A stretch of 64,000 nucleotides of DNA, from assembly GCA_026707735.1 (NCBI GenBank), contig JAPOWH010000002.1:310001-374000 (forward strand), written 5' to 3'. The DNA is from Gammaproteobacteria bacterium. Its GTDB lineage: Bacteria; Pseudomonadota; Gammaproteobacteria; Pseudomonadales; Azotimanducaceae. This document shows positions 54,552 through 63,532 of the stretch, in pieces (the stretch's first letter is position 1; every line of letters begins with the position of its first letter). A program made the translations under genes and the position numbers. Below the pieces are notes generated by a model that worked only from the letters and a program-made list of their open reading frames with translations, did not search any database and was not told where the DNA came from.

Positions 54552-56438
54552 CTATTCGTTTTCGTTTTCGTCCGTATTTTGCCCTTCCTGTAGCAGTTCA
54601 AGATACCTGTTGAGGGCGTTTTGCTTGCGAATTTCTCGATTCGCACTCTCGTACTGCTCTACCTCTCTTAGAACAGAAATTTGCTCTGTCGTAAAAGTGT
54701 TGTCGTGTTCGTGGAATCTGAGTAGTTCTTTTGCAACTCGTCTCTTGAAACCCATGGGTTCGAATCTGTCGAGAGCAAAAAACAAGCCTCGAGGAACACG
54801 CAAAGCCAAATCCGTTAAGAGGTGTGCATCTTTTGGAATTTCTTCTTCCTTGGCCAATTGAATCAACAAATCGATAGCTCGGTCGCCATCGTTGTTTATT
54901 GCCGTAAGCATTTGAATGACCGACTCGTAAGCCTCTACTTTTGTTTTGCCCTCTCTCACACTCGGGAGAAGTGCTATGGCAGTGTCCATATCACTAAATG
55001 TGGCACCACTAACGACCGCTGCTTCGGGCCCAACTCCATCTTCGTTGAGCGGCTGGTCTAAAGCAACTTGCAGCGCTTGGCGGGGGTCCGCATGCGCCAA
55101 TCCGCTAAACGCGGCATCGATCAGTACGTCTCGATTGTGATCAAAGCTAGGCTCGTTTTCAATCCAGTGGAGTGTACTTCTAATATCCGAGATCGACCAG
55201 CTTGTAGCGATGGCTAGCGCGATCCGATCTCGGCTGGATTGGTCTTTGATTTCATACAGCATTTCCGATGCCCGTTGAGGCGAGGTCCATGAGAGGGAGC
55301 GAATCGCCTTTTTTAATGCAATTTGTTGCAAGTTATCGGGCAATCGTCCAATCTGCTCTAAGAGTGCGTTGGGATCAGAGACCGCCCAAGTTTCTAGCAC
55401 TCTGGAGTGTAGGTCTCGGCGCATATTTCTTGCTTCGATAGTGGACACAGCATTGAGCGCGGACCAAGGCTCAACTTTGGCCCACTCGCTTGTAGCTTGT
55501 TCGAGCAATCCGATTATGCCTTGTTCTCTCAGGTGGATTGCAACCTCAAAGGCTCGTTGGGGTTCGATAGCTGCAATATGTTTGACCATGCGGTCAAGGG
55601 CATTCCACACAGCGGTTTGGGTGGGGAGCGTTTCTATTACTTTGTCAAGTGCATTGACGCCCTCATTCTGAATCCAAGCGGCAATGATGTGCGTCATCAT
55701 TCGTAGTTGGGCGTCGTTTGGACTGTCAAGATTTCCACTGTTGTGCTTCAAGAATGCTGTCCATTCGGATTGGGGATCCAAGATTAGTGGTGTATTAGTA
55801 GTCCGTTTAATCGCGTCAACGCCTAACCACTCAGTGTTTAGCTGCCGAGCTATTTCGCGACGTTGCTCTGCCGACAGGTCCTCTCGAGACAGTACCATGC
55901 TTTCAACTGCAGCATTCCTCGCTTCGAGGTCCAAGGTGCGGGCGTATTCAATTGCCTGGTTCAGGTTCTTTAGCGACCACTCTCGAAAGGTAGCCGCAAC
56001 AAGTGCGATTTGCTCGACCGATTGATATTCGCTGACAATATGCAATGCGGCCGTTGGGTCGAGAGCTGCGAGTCGCTGAATCACTACAACCTGAGTTTCT
56101 TCTCTCAGACTAGGTGTCAATCTGGATGTTTCTTCCCAAAGCTGCAACAGAGTCTCTTCGTCCGCGCTGCCAACTAGCCCATGAATTGCGACCGTGCGGT
56201 GAAAAGGACTGGCAACGCTCTCAAGCTCTGCAAGGGTGGTTACTCCCCGGATCGCAGCTCCCTTGAATTGTTCCGACTGGGAGTGCGATTGGTCGCCTGC
56301 TAGACCGTGAGGATTAGCTAGACTAGGATCAATATCTGTTGCATTCTGGCCTCCACCGTTTGCAATGACATACCCGAGCGAGAAGGACACCGCGACTACG
56401 ACTAATCCTACAAACCCGAGTACAAGCAAGTTCTTCAT
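54552..56438 (-). CDS. Membrane-anchored alpha-helical repeat protein, intact paralogue
   Basis: 628 aa. One N-terminal anchor (LVLGFVGLVVVAVSFSLGYVI), then a long periplasmic or cytoplasmic helical region with loose ~33-residue repeats around W-A-x-x-D/E-P-x-x-A-L (EWAKVEPWSALNAVST, TWAVSDPNALLEQIG, AIATSWSISDIRSTLHWIEN). The repeats resemble HEAT/SEL1-like solenoids, but I do not assign a family. It is a close paralogue of the split gene at 56568-58436 over its whole length, so a tandem duplication occurred. Upstream (56439-56567) holds a perfect 12-nt palindrome TGCAATATTGCA (56545-56556). Confidence 0.75.
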   Translation of the reverse strand: MKNLLVLGFVGLVVVAVSFSLGYVIANGGGQNATDIDPSLANPHGLAGDQSHSQSEQFKGAAIRGVTTLAELESVASPFHRTVAIHGLVGSADEETLLQLWEETSRLTPSLREETQVVVIQRLAALDPTAALHIVSEYQSVEQIALVAATFREWSLKNLNQAIEYARTLDLEARNAAVESMVLSREDLSAEQRREIARQLNTEWLGVDAIKRTTNTPLILDPQSEWTAFLKHNSGNLDSPNDAQLRMMTHIIAAWIQNEGVNALDKVIETLPTQTAVWNALDRMVKHIAAIEPQRAFEVAIHLREQGIIGLLEQATSEWAKVEPWSALNAVSTIEARNMRRDLHSRVLETWAVSDPNALLEQIGRLPDNLQQIALKKAIRSLSWTSPQRASEMLYEIKDQSSRDRIALAIATSWSISDIRSTLHWIENEPSFDHNRDVLIDAAFSGLAHADPRQALQVALDQPLNEDGVGPEAAVVSGATFSDMDTAIALLPSVREGKTKVEAYESVIQMLTAINNDGDRAIDLLIQLAKEEEIPKDAHLLTDLALRVPRGLFFALDRFEPMGFKRRVAKELLRFHEHDNTFTTEQISVLREVEQYESANREIRKQNALNRYLELLQEGQNTDENENE

Positions 56439-56567
56439 CAGTGATGATTCTCCAAGACACTACTCCACACGTCACAGGTTTGATCATTACTACTGAACGT
56501 TAGAGTATCCACGTCTACTTCTAGCAGATACATATAGATTTCGCTGCAATATTGCACGAGTGTTGGT

Positions 56568-57671
56568 TCAATCCATAGTCTCTATGAGTTTTTCGAATGC
56601 TGCTTCCATTTCAGGCGATCTTCGAATACGTGGAGTGCGGTCGGTTTCCTGAAGTCTTGCTAGTTGCTCATCTGTGAATAAGCCCGACGATTCGTGGCTG
56701 TTCAACAGTAGGCGTGCAGCTTGACTCTTCAACTCATCTGTCGGCAGTTCGTGGAGAGTCTGGTACAACTGCATTGGGGCATGCCACATCAGAGTAAAGA
56801 GTCCCTTATCGGGAGTTCCCACGTCCTCAGCAAGTTGAATGAACAAGTCCAGCGCCTGCTGAAAGTCATTGTGGTCGTACAACAGGTCTGCGATCACCGA
56901 GTCGTAAGCATCTGACTTAGTTTTGTGGTCTCGTGCAAGAGGTAAGAGTTCAATCGCCATATCCATGTCGAGGTCTTTAAGCACTCTGATCGCTTGAACT
57001 TCCAATCCTCTGCCAAAATCGTTTGGCGGAAGTCTCTTTGCTACCAACAGAGCGAGTTGAGGATTGATACGTACGAGTGAGGTTACAGCTGCTGCTCTCA
57101 AATTGACTTTCGAGGAACTATATTCGTCATTCTCGATCCACTCGAGTGCAGCATCGACGTCTAGGCGAGCCCAACTAGATGCAATGCCACTCGCAATTCG
57201 GTCTCGTGCATCCATGTCTGCTATGTCGCCCAACAATCCCCCCGCACGTTGTGGCGACGACTGTGCTATAGCCAACAAAGCCTTTTCTTGACCAATTGCT
57301 TGCACATCCACTGGCATGTTACGAGAGGCATCTAGCAGTTCGTAAGGGTCTGAAGCGGCCCACGATTCCATAATTCGAGACTGTAGCGATTTACGTAGCG
57401 AGGGTCCCTCAAGTGTGGAAACGGCATTGAGCGCTTCGACGGGATCAGTTTTGGCCCACTCGCGCACAGTTTGATATGCAAGTCCACCAATTCCAACTGA
57501 CCTCATACTGACAGCTAGCTGCAGGGCGAACTCAGGATTATCCTGAGCAATCTCCCTACCTATGGAAAAAACCCTCTCTTGCTTCCAAACATAGCTTTCT
57601 GGCAGCGAGTCCTCAATCTCTTCGTATGCCTCAATTCCATGTTGAACCAACCATGATCTGAGAATCTGGGT
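56568..57671 (-). pseudogene. Helical repeat protein, C-terminal part after an in-frame TAG
   Basis: Continues the frame of 57672-58436 directly after an amber codon at 57672-57674: reading on gives TQILRSWLVQHGIEAYEEIE. It aligns with the intact paralogue (THIIAAWIQNEGVNALDKVI). The first internal start gives 360 aa from 57650 (MVQHGIEAY), which would lack the membrane anchor. Same W-A-x-x-D-P-x-x-A-L repeats (EWAKTDPVEALNAVST, SWAASDPYELLDASR). No other lesion is seen, so the stop is recent, read through, or an error. Confidence 0.8.
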
Positions 57672-58436
57672 CTACATTGCCAACTGTGCTTCATTAAAGT
57701 CATCAAGTGAGCTTGCATTTTGGTCAAGAAATTCTTTCAGTTCTCTCTTGGGATCCTTGATTGCTGCCAGGCCAAAGTGCTCCTGGAGCACTTTGACGGC
57801 GATCCATTCGTGGCCAAGGCTTTTTGCGATGTCTCGTAGTTGTTCTGCGGGCAAATCTGCCCGAGACAGCACAATGCTTTCCACCACGCTTCTTTTTTGG
57901 TCGACTTCGAAACTTTGCGCATGGGCAATAGCTTGATCCAAGTTTGACACGGCCCATTCCCGATACACTAGTGGAATCAGTGATTGCTGCCTTGGTTCTG
58001 AGAAGTTCCTTGCTTCGGTTAATGCAACGATTGGATTGAGCAGAGACAACCGCTGGATGATTGCGTTTTGCAATTCCGATTGCCAGCTGCCCGGATGCAT
58101 GCTCTTCGACTGCTCTAAGAATTGTCGAAGAGTGCTCTCGCTTGAGCCTGCAAGGCTTCTAAACAATGCTGCGGTTCGTGCTATTCGACTTTCGAACTTC
58201 GAGGGGTCACTCAAGTCTGCGATGGTGAGCAATGTTTCGTTGTATGAGGCTCGAATCTGGCCTCGATCCGACAAATTAGCTCTGCCTTGCAAGGAGCTTT
58301 CGACTGCGTTCGTCAGATCTATCGTCCCGTTTGAGTTAGCGCTAATGAAAAATCCAAGCGTGAACGAACCCAATCCAAGAAGTAGGACGACAACTGTTAA
58401 CAGAGTCCATTTGAGTGCTCGCTGAGTTAAGTCCAT
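57672..58436 (-). pseudogene. Helical repeat protein, anchored N-terminal part ending at an in-frame TAG
   Basis: 254 aa. Anchor (LLTVVVLLLGLGSFTLGFFI) and the first repeats (YREWAVSNLDQAIAHAQSF), ending DFNEAQLAM before TAG. In the paralogue the residue at the stop is the second Met of AQLRMMTHI. Anchor, spacing and total length (about 622 with the downstream part) match the 628-aa paralogue. Preceded by a good sigma-70 promoter. Whether the short form is functional alone is unknown. Confidence 0.8.
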
Positions 58437-58472
58437 GATTGCAGGGATTTGAATCGGAACGCTTTAAGTCAA

Positions 58473-58500
58473 ATAGTATGTTGGCACTACCAAGAGTCAA
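58473..58500 (-). promoter_or_regulatory. Sigma-70-like promoter upstream of the split repeat-protein gene
   Basis: On the minus strand TTGACT (58495-58500), 16-bp spacer, TACTAT (58473-58478), with the ATG at 58436 about 36 bp downstream. A perfect 14-nt palindrome CAAGAAATTTCTTG (58590-58603) lies further upstream. Confidence 0.65.
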
Positions 58501-58663
58501 ATACCTTGAGTGCTACACAGCACACACACAGAAAGTGCTACTCTCAAGTGCGCCTCTACTTTGTAGTTCGCAGACTTTTGTCATCTCATCAAGAAATTTC
58601 TTGCAGGTTGCTTAGGTAGCGCGATTGCGCGACAGAGAATCGTGGCTTTGAGCAAGCCATGCT

Positions 58664-61600
58664 TTAGTCATGAACATTGGTCCAGCGAATAGCATCAGCG
58701 TACACAATCAATCCATCTGATCGATTTGAGACCAGCACCTCCACGTCAGAAGCATCCATTTCAAACGCTCCCAACCGATTCCAACCCAGTGTTCCACTCA
58801 TCGCATCGAATTCAATTTTCTCGGTCCTACCGGACTGCACCATCGAAATGTTGTAGGTTGCCTGACTATGCATAGTCCTTGATAGTCGTTCGGACGTCAA
58901 CCAACTGTGGGATCCCCGATTCAGTAGTTGTACAACTTTTGGGTTTACGGGCATGTGAAAGTCCAATTGCCATTTGCCGGACTCTGGCAATGAGCACTTG
59001 AACGATGCGACAACCTCCTTGCGACCGGAAATTCCAATTGCAGCCGTTCGTCGGTATTTGCCATATGCCCCTTCCAACCTAACCCTAGACCAAGTGGGTG
59101 GCAAAGGATCGTTTTCGATGTAGATTGGTAAGCCGACATCTGTATCCCTATCGCTTTTTCGTCTATTTAAGCCAAATAGGTTTTCTTCATTGTGTGTAGT
59201 GGAGGCGTTTACTGTGAAATGACGGTCTAGGTCGTCTACAACAATGCCCTTGTCAGTTTCCCAGGCTTCATCGACAATCTCGGTCTCGTTCCCAGCAATC
59301 CCCACTTGGTGTGAATCGTCACTACTGGGGAGCAGCACGATTAGCCTTCCTTGGTTCAAGGAGACGAAAGTATTGATACGCGCAGCGGTAGGACGGTATG
59401 AGCTTGTATTTCGAATACGCATAGTAGTGTTAGCGGGAACTATGTATGTTCGAGGAGGGACTTCATTTGAGAACAAGTGAAAACCAGATTCACCTCGCGC
59501 TAGGTGGATGGAAATCGCGCCCGAAATGTTCTGATCGTTCCTGACCAGTAGAGTTGTCTCATAGCCATCCAGTCCTTCTTGATCAACAACCCTAGCGACT
59601 GCGACGGCTTTTATAAGAAACCCCGGTAGACCGGGTTTTTCGATCCAATCAATCAGATAGGAGAGTTCAGGTAATTCAAGCTCGCGCGATATTTTCGCGA
59701 TATCACTCAATGAATAGCTATTGCCTGAGAAACGCGTGCGTAATTCACTCAAGAAGTTGGCGATTGTGTCGGGGCCTAAGGCGTCAAGTAGCGACGAAGC
59801 CACGGTCTTGCACTTCATTGTTGCGATTCTGAGGGAACGCTCAGAATCATTGCGAAAGTCAAGTGTCGTTAGGGCTTGTTGTAGTTCGTGCCAACCTGTA
59901 CTGCTATTTTCGAATAGCAGGTTCATGAGATCCACATTGTCATCAATCAATTGATAGCGTGAAGGGGAAAACAGGCGGGCTTCTACGAATCCCCGAACCT
60001 TACTCTTCGCAAGGTACGTGGCTGAGAAGTGAGCACGTGAATTTGCGAGAGTGAATTGTTTGCCCGGCATTACTCTGTATGCCAGTTCATTCACAATGCA
60101 GTTGATTGCGCTCGCCCCAGGCCCGGTTGCCTGGGACCAGTGGTCGAGCAAGTTGCGAGCGCCTTCTCGAATGACATCGCCTCCGTACAGATCCTGTGTA
60201 AAGAAAGTTCTCAATAGGCGAACTGCCCAATCATGTCGTCTACTGTCTCCTCTGTCGAAGTTGTAGCGATCTAAGATCTGATTGAGTTTGTTGCCGGGGA
60301 GAGTCCACTCTCGCAACATCAGCAAACCCGGTGCAGCAATGATGCTGCCCATCTCCCAGCCTCCGCCGTAGGTGCGTAGATTGGATGGAACCTCAACTAG
60401 TGATAGAACTGACAATGGATAGGAAAAACCGCTCTTCTCTAGCTCTTCAATCATTACCTCCAACGTCTCTCGAAATGCAGGAGCATGCTCTGCCAAGTAG
60501 CTAAGCCTCTGGGCGTGTTTAGGGTGCAGCAGTATTTCGACATTGACTCCACTTAGGTCCCAGCCGAATTCAACAAATTCCGACGCAATCAACGTAACAC
60601 TAGCCACTGGGACTTGCGGTGAGACTTTGAAGCGATTTTGGTGTCTTCCAGACTGGATCAATGCTTTATCCGAACTCGCAATAGTCCAGTTGCTTGGCAC
60701 AGCAACGGTTAGATCGACATCAAAAAAGTCGCGTGCCTTGTCCTCCAATAATTCTTCGTGAACCGACGCTCCAAGTGTCGGCAGCCACTTGATTGTGGGA
60801 AGAAGTGCCACATAACGCCTGTCGAAAAGCGAAGCATCAGTCCCTAGTCCTCTCGTGAAGTAGGAGCTTGAGTTCCAATCGTTTTGGAGATCCATGGATT
60901 CGTCGAGATATGCAAAACGAATATCTGGTATACCTTGTGCGCGTAGTTGAATTGCTAACGTCTGTTGAGTTCTTAGTTCGTTGCTAAGCTGAATGGACAG
61001 CAGTCCATGTTTGAATACATAAGGTTGATCGTGATCGTTTACAGTGAGCAGGTCAATGTTCATGCCCGGATTGAACGACAACTGAACTTGCTCGTTGTCT
61101 TCAAATCCACGCAATTGAACATGCATTGTCAGATTCACGCTCAGCCGCTCGCCGGGTTCAATGCTTACCTGGCCTCCTATGGCGAGTAGGTCACTACTTG
61201 ATTGAGCGTACTGCTCCTCATGAATACCCCTCCATTTCTCTTGAAGTTGGTTTTCGAGTATCTCAAGGACTAGTGGCCAAACCACGCTAAACGTTCCCAA
61301 TGCAGCGACAAGCGAACAGAAGATTAACGTGGGGGGTCTTGGTTGATTTTGAAACCGCTTTAGCGCAACCCCCGACACAAAAATCAATGCAAGCGCAAGA
61401 GAGGTCCCACCAATACGGTGGAATACGATCCCGGTACCTATTGGGTTTGTCAGTATGTCAGACGGGAGGGATACCGAGTGCATTCCTACTACCCCCAAGT
61501 ACGGACCAAGACTCATGGGCAGTTGCTGACAAAACAAGTAGGCGGTTGCAGCCAACGCTGTAATGAGGAATACAACGATTACGCTTGAACGCACATACAC

Positions 61601-62200
61601 AAACAAGAAAGCGCTAACTCCGGCCCACACTATCAAAGCAGGAAACACATCAAGAATTGCGAGCCTGAGTAGGTACAAGACATTGATGCCGCCTCCCCAA
61701 GTGCCCAATTTAGCCACATCCAGAAAGAGCCCAACGACACAAAGCAACCCAAAACACATCAAAAACTGAAAAAATACGGCTGTAGCAACACCTAATGCGC
61801 GTCCAAGTAACAATTGAAAATTAGTGATTGGTTGTGAGTCAACGACTTCGACAATGTAGTCTCTATTCAACCTACCGTTCATGTACGCCGCTAAAGTAGA
61901 GATAGAAATTATTGAAAACAAGAGAAAAACTTGAAGCACAAGAGAAGGTATTGTGTATTCAGTATTCACAATACCACTAGCAGGAGAGATTGTGTAATCA
62001 ATCGAAAACTTTGTGGATACATTTAAGTAACACGAGAATAAAATTACTAATTGACCAATGAAAATTAGCCAGTATCCAAAGGATCTAACGAGATTTTTCA
62101 ATTCGACAATGGTTAAAGTCTTAGTGACTGTGAAATAATCTAGTGATAGGATTGCGCGGCAAGTCAAAGATCTGTATGTCTCACTCGAAAGACTTGTCAT
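58664..62200 (-). CDS. Very large ABC-2-type permease with M1-like extracytoplasmic domain
   Basis: 1178 aa. The N-terminal ~320 residues contain an ABC-2-like membrane domain of about six helices (IGQLVILFSCYLN, SLVLQVFLLFSIISISTLAAYM, FFQFLMCFGLLCVVGLF and others). A long soluble region follows with M1-peptidase-like segments (RYVALLPTIKWLPTL, VLSLVEVPSNLRTYGGGWEMGS) but no HExxH zinc motif, so peptidase activity is not expected. The C-terminal third is beta-rich. Permease/M1 fusions usually pair with an ABC ATPase, and none is adjacent here. The 5' end is notably AT-rich. Function unknown, perhaps envelope transport or lipoprotein export. Confidence 0.75.
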   Translation of the reverse strand: MTSLSSETYRSLTCRAILSLDYFTVTKTLTIVELKNLVRSFGYWLIFIGQLVILFSCYLNVSTKFSIDYTISPASGIVNTEYTIPSLVLQVFLLFSIISISTLAAYMNGRLNRDYIVEVVDSQPITNFQLLLGRALGVATAVFFQFLMCFGLLCVVGLFLDVAKLGTWGGGINVLYLLRLAILDVFPALIVWAGVSAFLFVYVRSSVIVVFLITALAATAYLFCQQLPMSLGPYLGVVGMHSVSLPSDILTNPIGTGIVFHRIGGTSLALALIFVSGVALKRFQNQPRPPTLIFCSLVAALGTFSVVWPLVLEILENQLQEKWRGIHEEQYAQSSSDLLAIGGQVSIEPGERLSVNLTMHVQLRGFEDNEQVQLSFNPGMNIDLLTVNDHDQPYVFKHGLLSIQLSNELRTQQTLAIQLRAQGIPDIRFAYLDESMDLQNDWNSSSYFTRGLGTDASLFDRRYVALLPTIKWLPTLGASVHEELLEDKARDFFDVDLTVAVPSNWTIASSDKALIQSGRHQNRFKVSPQVPVASVTLIASEFVEFGWDLSGVNVEILLHPKHAQRLSYLAEHAPAFRETLEVMIEELEKSGFSYPLSVLSLVEVPSNLRTYGGGWEMGSIIAAPGLLMLREWTLPGNKLNQILDRYNFDRGDSRRHDWAVRLLRTFFTQDLYGGDVIREGARNLLDHWSQATGPGASAINCIVNELAYRVMPGKQFTLANSRAHFSATYLAKSKVRGFVEARLFSPSRYQLIDDNVDLMNLLFENSSTGWHELQQALTTLDFRNDSERSLRIATMKCKTVASSLLDALGPDTIANFLSELRTRFSGNSYSLSDIAKISRELELPELSYLIDWIEKPGLPGFLIKAVAVARVVDQEGLDGYETTLLVRNDQNISGAISIHLARGESGFHLFSNEVPPRTYIVPANTTMRIRNTSSYRPTAARINTFVSLNQGRLIVLLPSSDDSHQVGIAGNETEIVDEAWETDKGIVVDDLDRHFTVNASTTHNEENLFGLNRRKSDRDTDVGLPIYIENDPLPPTWSRVRLEGAYGKYRRTAAIGISGRKEVVASFKCSLPESGKWQLDFHMPVNPKVVQLLNRGSHSWLTSERLSRTMHSQATYNISMVQSGRTEKIEFDAMSGTLGWNRLGAFEMDASDVEVLVSNRSDGLIVYADAIRWTNVHD

Positions 62201-62613
62201 ATTGCTTTTCGAATTTACTCCATACCGGTTTCTAGATTATCGTACTTATCGTATCTATGATTGCAGCGGTTGTACGACGAATTATCGAGTTGGATAAGAA
62301 GAATGGGAGACGATTTGTTGAATTCTACTACGACCATTGCAATCGGCTGTTGAGGTGGCGATTGGCTTGTAGAACAATCGTTCCCAAGGATTTCTGACAG
62401 GAGTCGGTCGGTTTTTCGTCGAGGTGGGGCACGCCAGTGCCGAAACTGCAATTGCTCCAATTGCAAACTACGTCACCTCTGGGTGTCGTGTGGAATGATG
62501 GATGTAGAATCCTGCGCTGTTTTGGAAATTGCCTACTTCTGACGCATGTGCACGCATAATTGCTATCGTGCAGTTTGTCGTGATTTGACTCTGTTGCAAT
62601 TCTCGGAGGCCCA
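62201..62613. other. Intergenic region between the large permease and the DUF1932 gene
   Basis: 413 bp, divergent promoter region, AT-rich near the permease (TACGATAA repeated directly). A 46-codon plus-strand frame (ATG 62257 to TGA 62397, IELDKKNGRRFVEFYYDHC) and an 83-codon minus frame exist; neither is supported by other evidence. GGAGG precedes the downstream ATG. Confidence 0.35.
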
Positions 62614-63438
62614 ATGCCAGAAGTACTAATCCTTCACCCCGGTGAGATGGGTGCATCCCTTGGATACGCGTTGAAGACCAAAGTTAACCGGGCACATTGG
62701 GTGAGCGCTAATCGTTCGGAGTCTACCCATTATCGGGCGGGCCAATCAAGCATGATTCCCCATGGAACGCTGGAAGAAGCTCTGGATCAAGTTGGAATCG
62801 TAATCTCGGTATGCCCGCCAGAGCATGCTGTAGCAGTGGGCAACTCGGTATTTGAATCAGGTTTTTCTGGGCTCTTTTGCGATGCGAATGCCATTGCACC
62901 GTCGACGGCGCGACACCATCTTGAGAGTTTTGGTGACAGGTATGTCGATGGAGGGATAGTGGGACCTCCTGCGTATAGGCAAGGTACGACGCGGTTGTAT
63001 CTATCGGGCGCTCAGGCGACTGAGGTGGGCAGACTGTTCTCGGGAACGGCTGTGGATGCGCGTGTTGTGGATGGCGACGAACTGTCAGCCTCTGCAGTAA
63101 AGATGTGCTATGCCGCATACACTAAGGGAACTTCCGCAATGCTGCTGGCAATACGGAGTCTGGCTGATGCACATGGAGTTTCCAGTGCAATCCACACTGA
63201 ATGGGACCTTTCGCAACCTGCGCTTTGGGAACGCTCCGAAAGAACTGGACTTGGCACTACTCGCAAAGCCTGGAGATTCGCACCTGAGATGAGGGAAATC
63301 GCGATGTCGTTCAGTGATGCTGGACTGCCCTCAGGATTTCATGAAGCCGCCGCGGAAATCTACTCACGTATGGCTTCGTTGAAGGATTCGGAACCCGTCG
63401 CGACTCGTTTGCTTGCAAAGCAGCTACGCGGAGAGTAG
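62614..63438 (+). CDS. NAD(P)-binding phosphogluconate dehydrogenase-like protein with DUF1932 C-terminus
   Basis: 274 aa. N-terminal Rossmann region LHPGEMGASLGYAL and VGIVISVCPPEHAVAVG (NAD(P) binding of the 6-phosphogluconate-dehydrogenase fold), DGGIVGPPAYRQGTTRLYLSG in the middle, and a DUF1932 domain after about residue 170 (KMCYAAYTKGTSAMLLAIRS). Family members are annotated as 6PGDH-like reductases of unproven substrate. A good GGAGG ribosome site precedes ATG 62614. Confidence 0.85.
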   Translation: MPEVLILHPGEMGASLGYALKTKVNRAHWVSANRSESTHYRAGQSSMIPHGTLEEALDQVGIVISVCPPEHAVAVGNSVFESGFSGLFCDANAIAPSTARHHLESFGDRYVDGGIVGPPAYRQGTTRLYLSGAQATEVGRLFSGTAVDARVVDGDELSASAVKMCYAAYTKGTSAMLLAIRSLADAHGVSSAIHTEWDLSQPALWERSERTGLGTTRKAWRFAPEMREIAMSFSDAGLPSGFHEAAAEIYSRMASLKDSEPVATRLLAKQLRGE

Positions 63439-63532
63439 TGGACACATACAAACGATTTAGGCGAATAATGCCACCGGTCGACCAAATTCAAATGGCTGAC
63501 TGGGAGGTGATGCGATTCTTGGTTAGGTCGCT

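Noticed and set aside
58664-62200. Active M1 aminopeptidase
   Set aside because: M1-like segments are present but no HExxH zinc motif is visible.
62215-62466. 83-codon minus-strand frame upstream of the giant permease
   Set aside because: No family resemblance, low-complexity composition and no convincing ribosome site; overlaps another small plus-strand frame equally unsupported.
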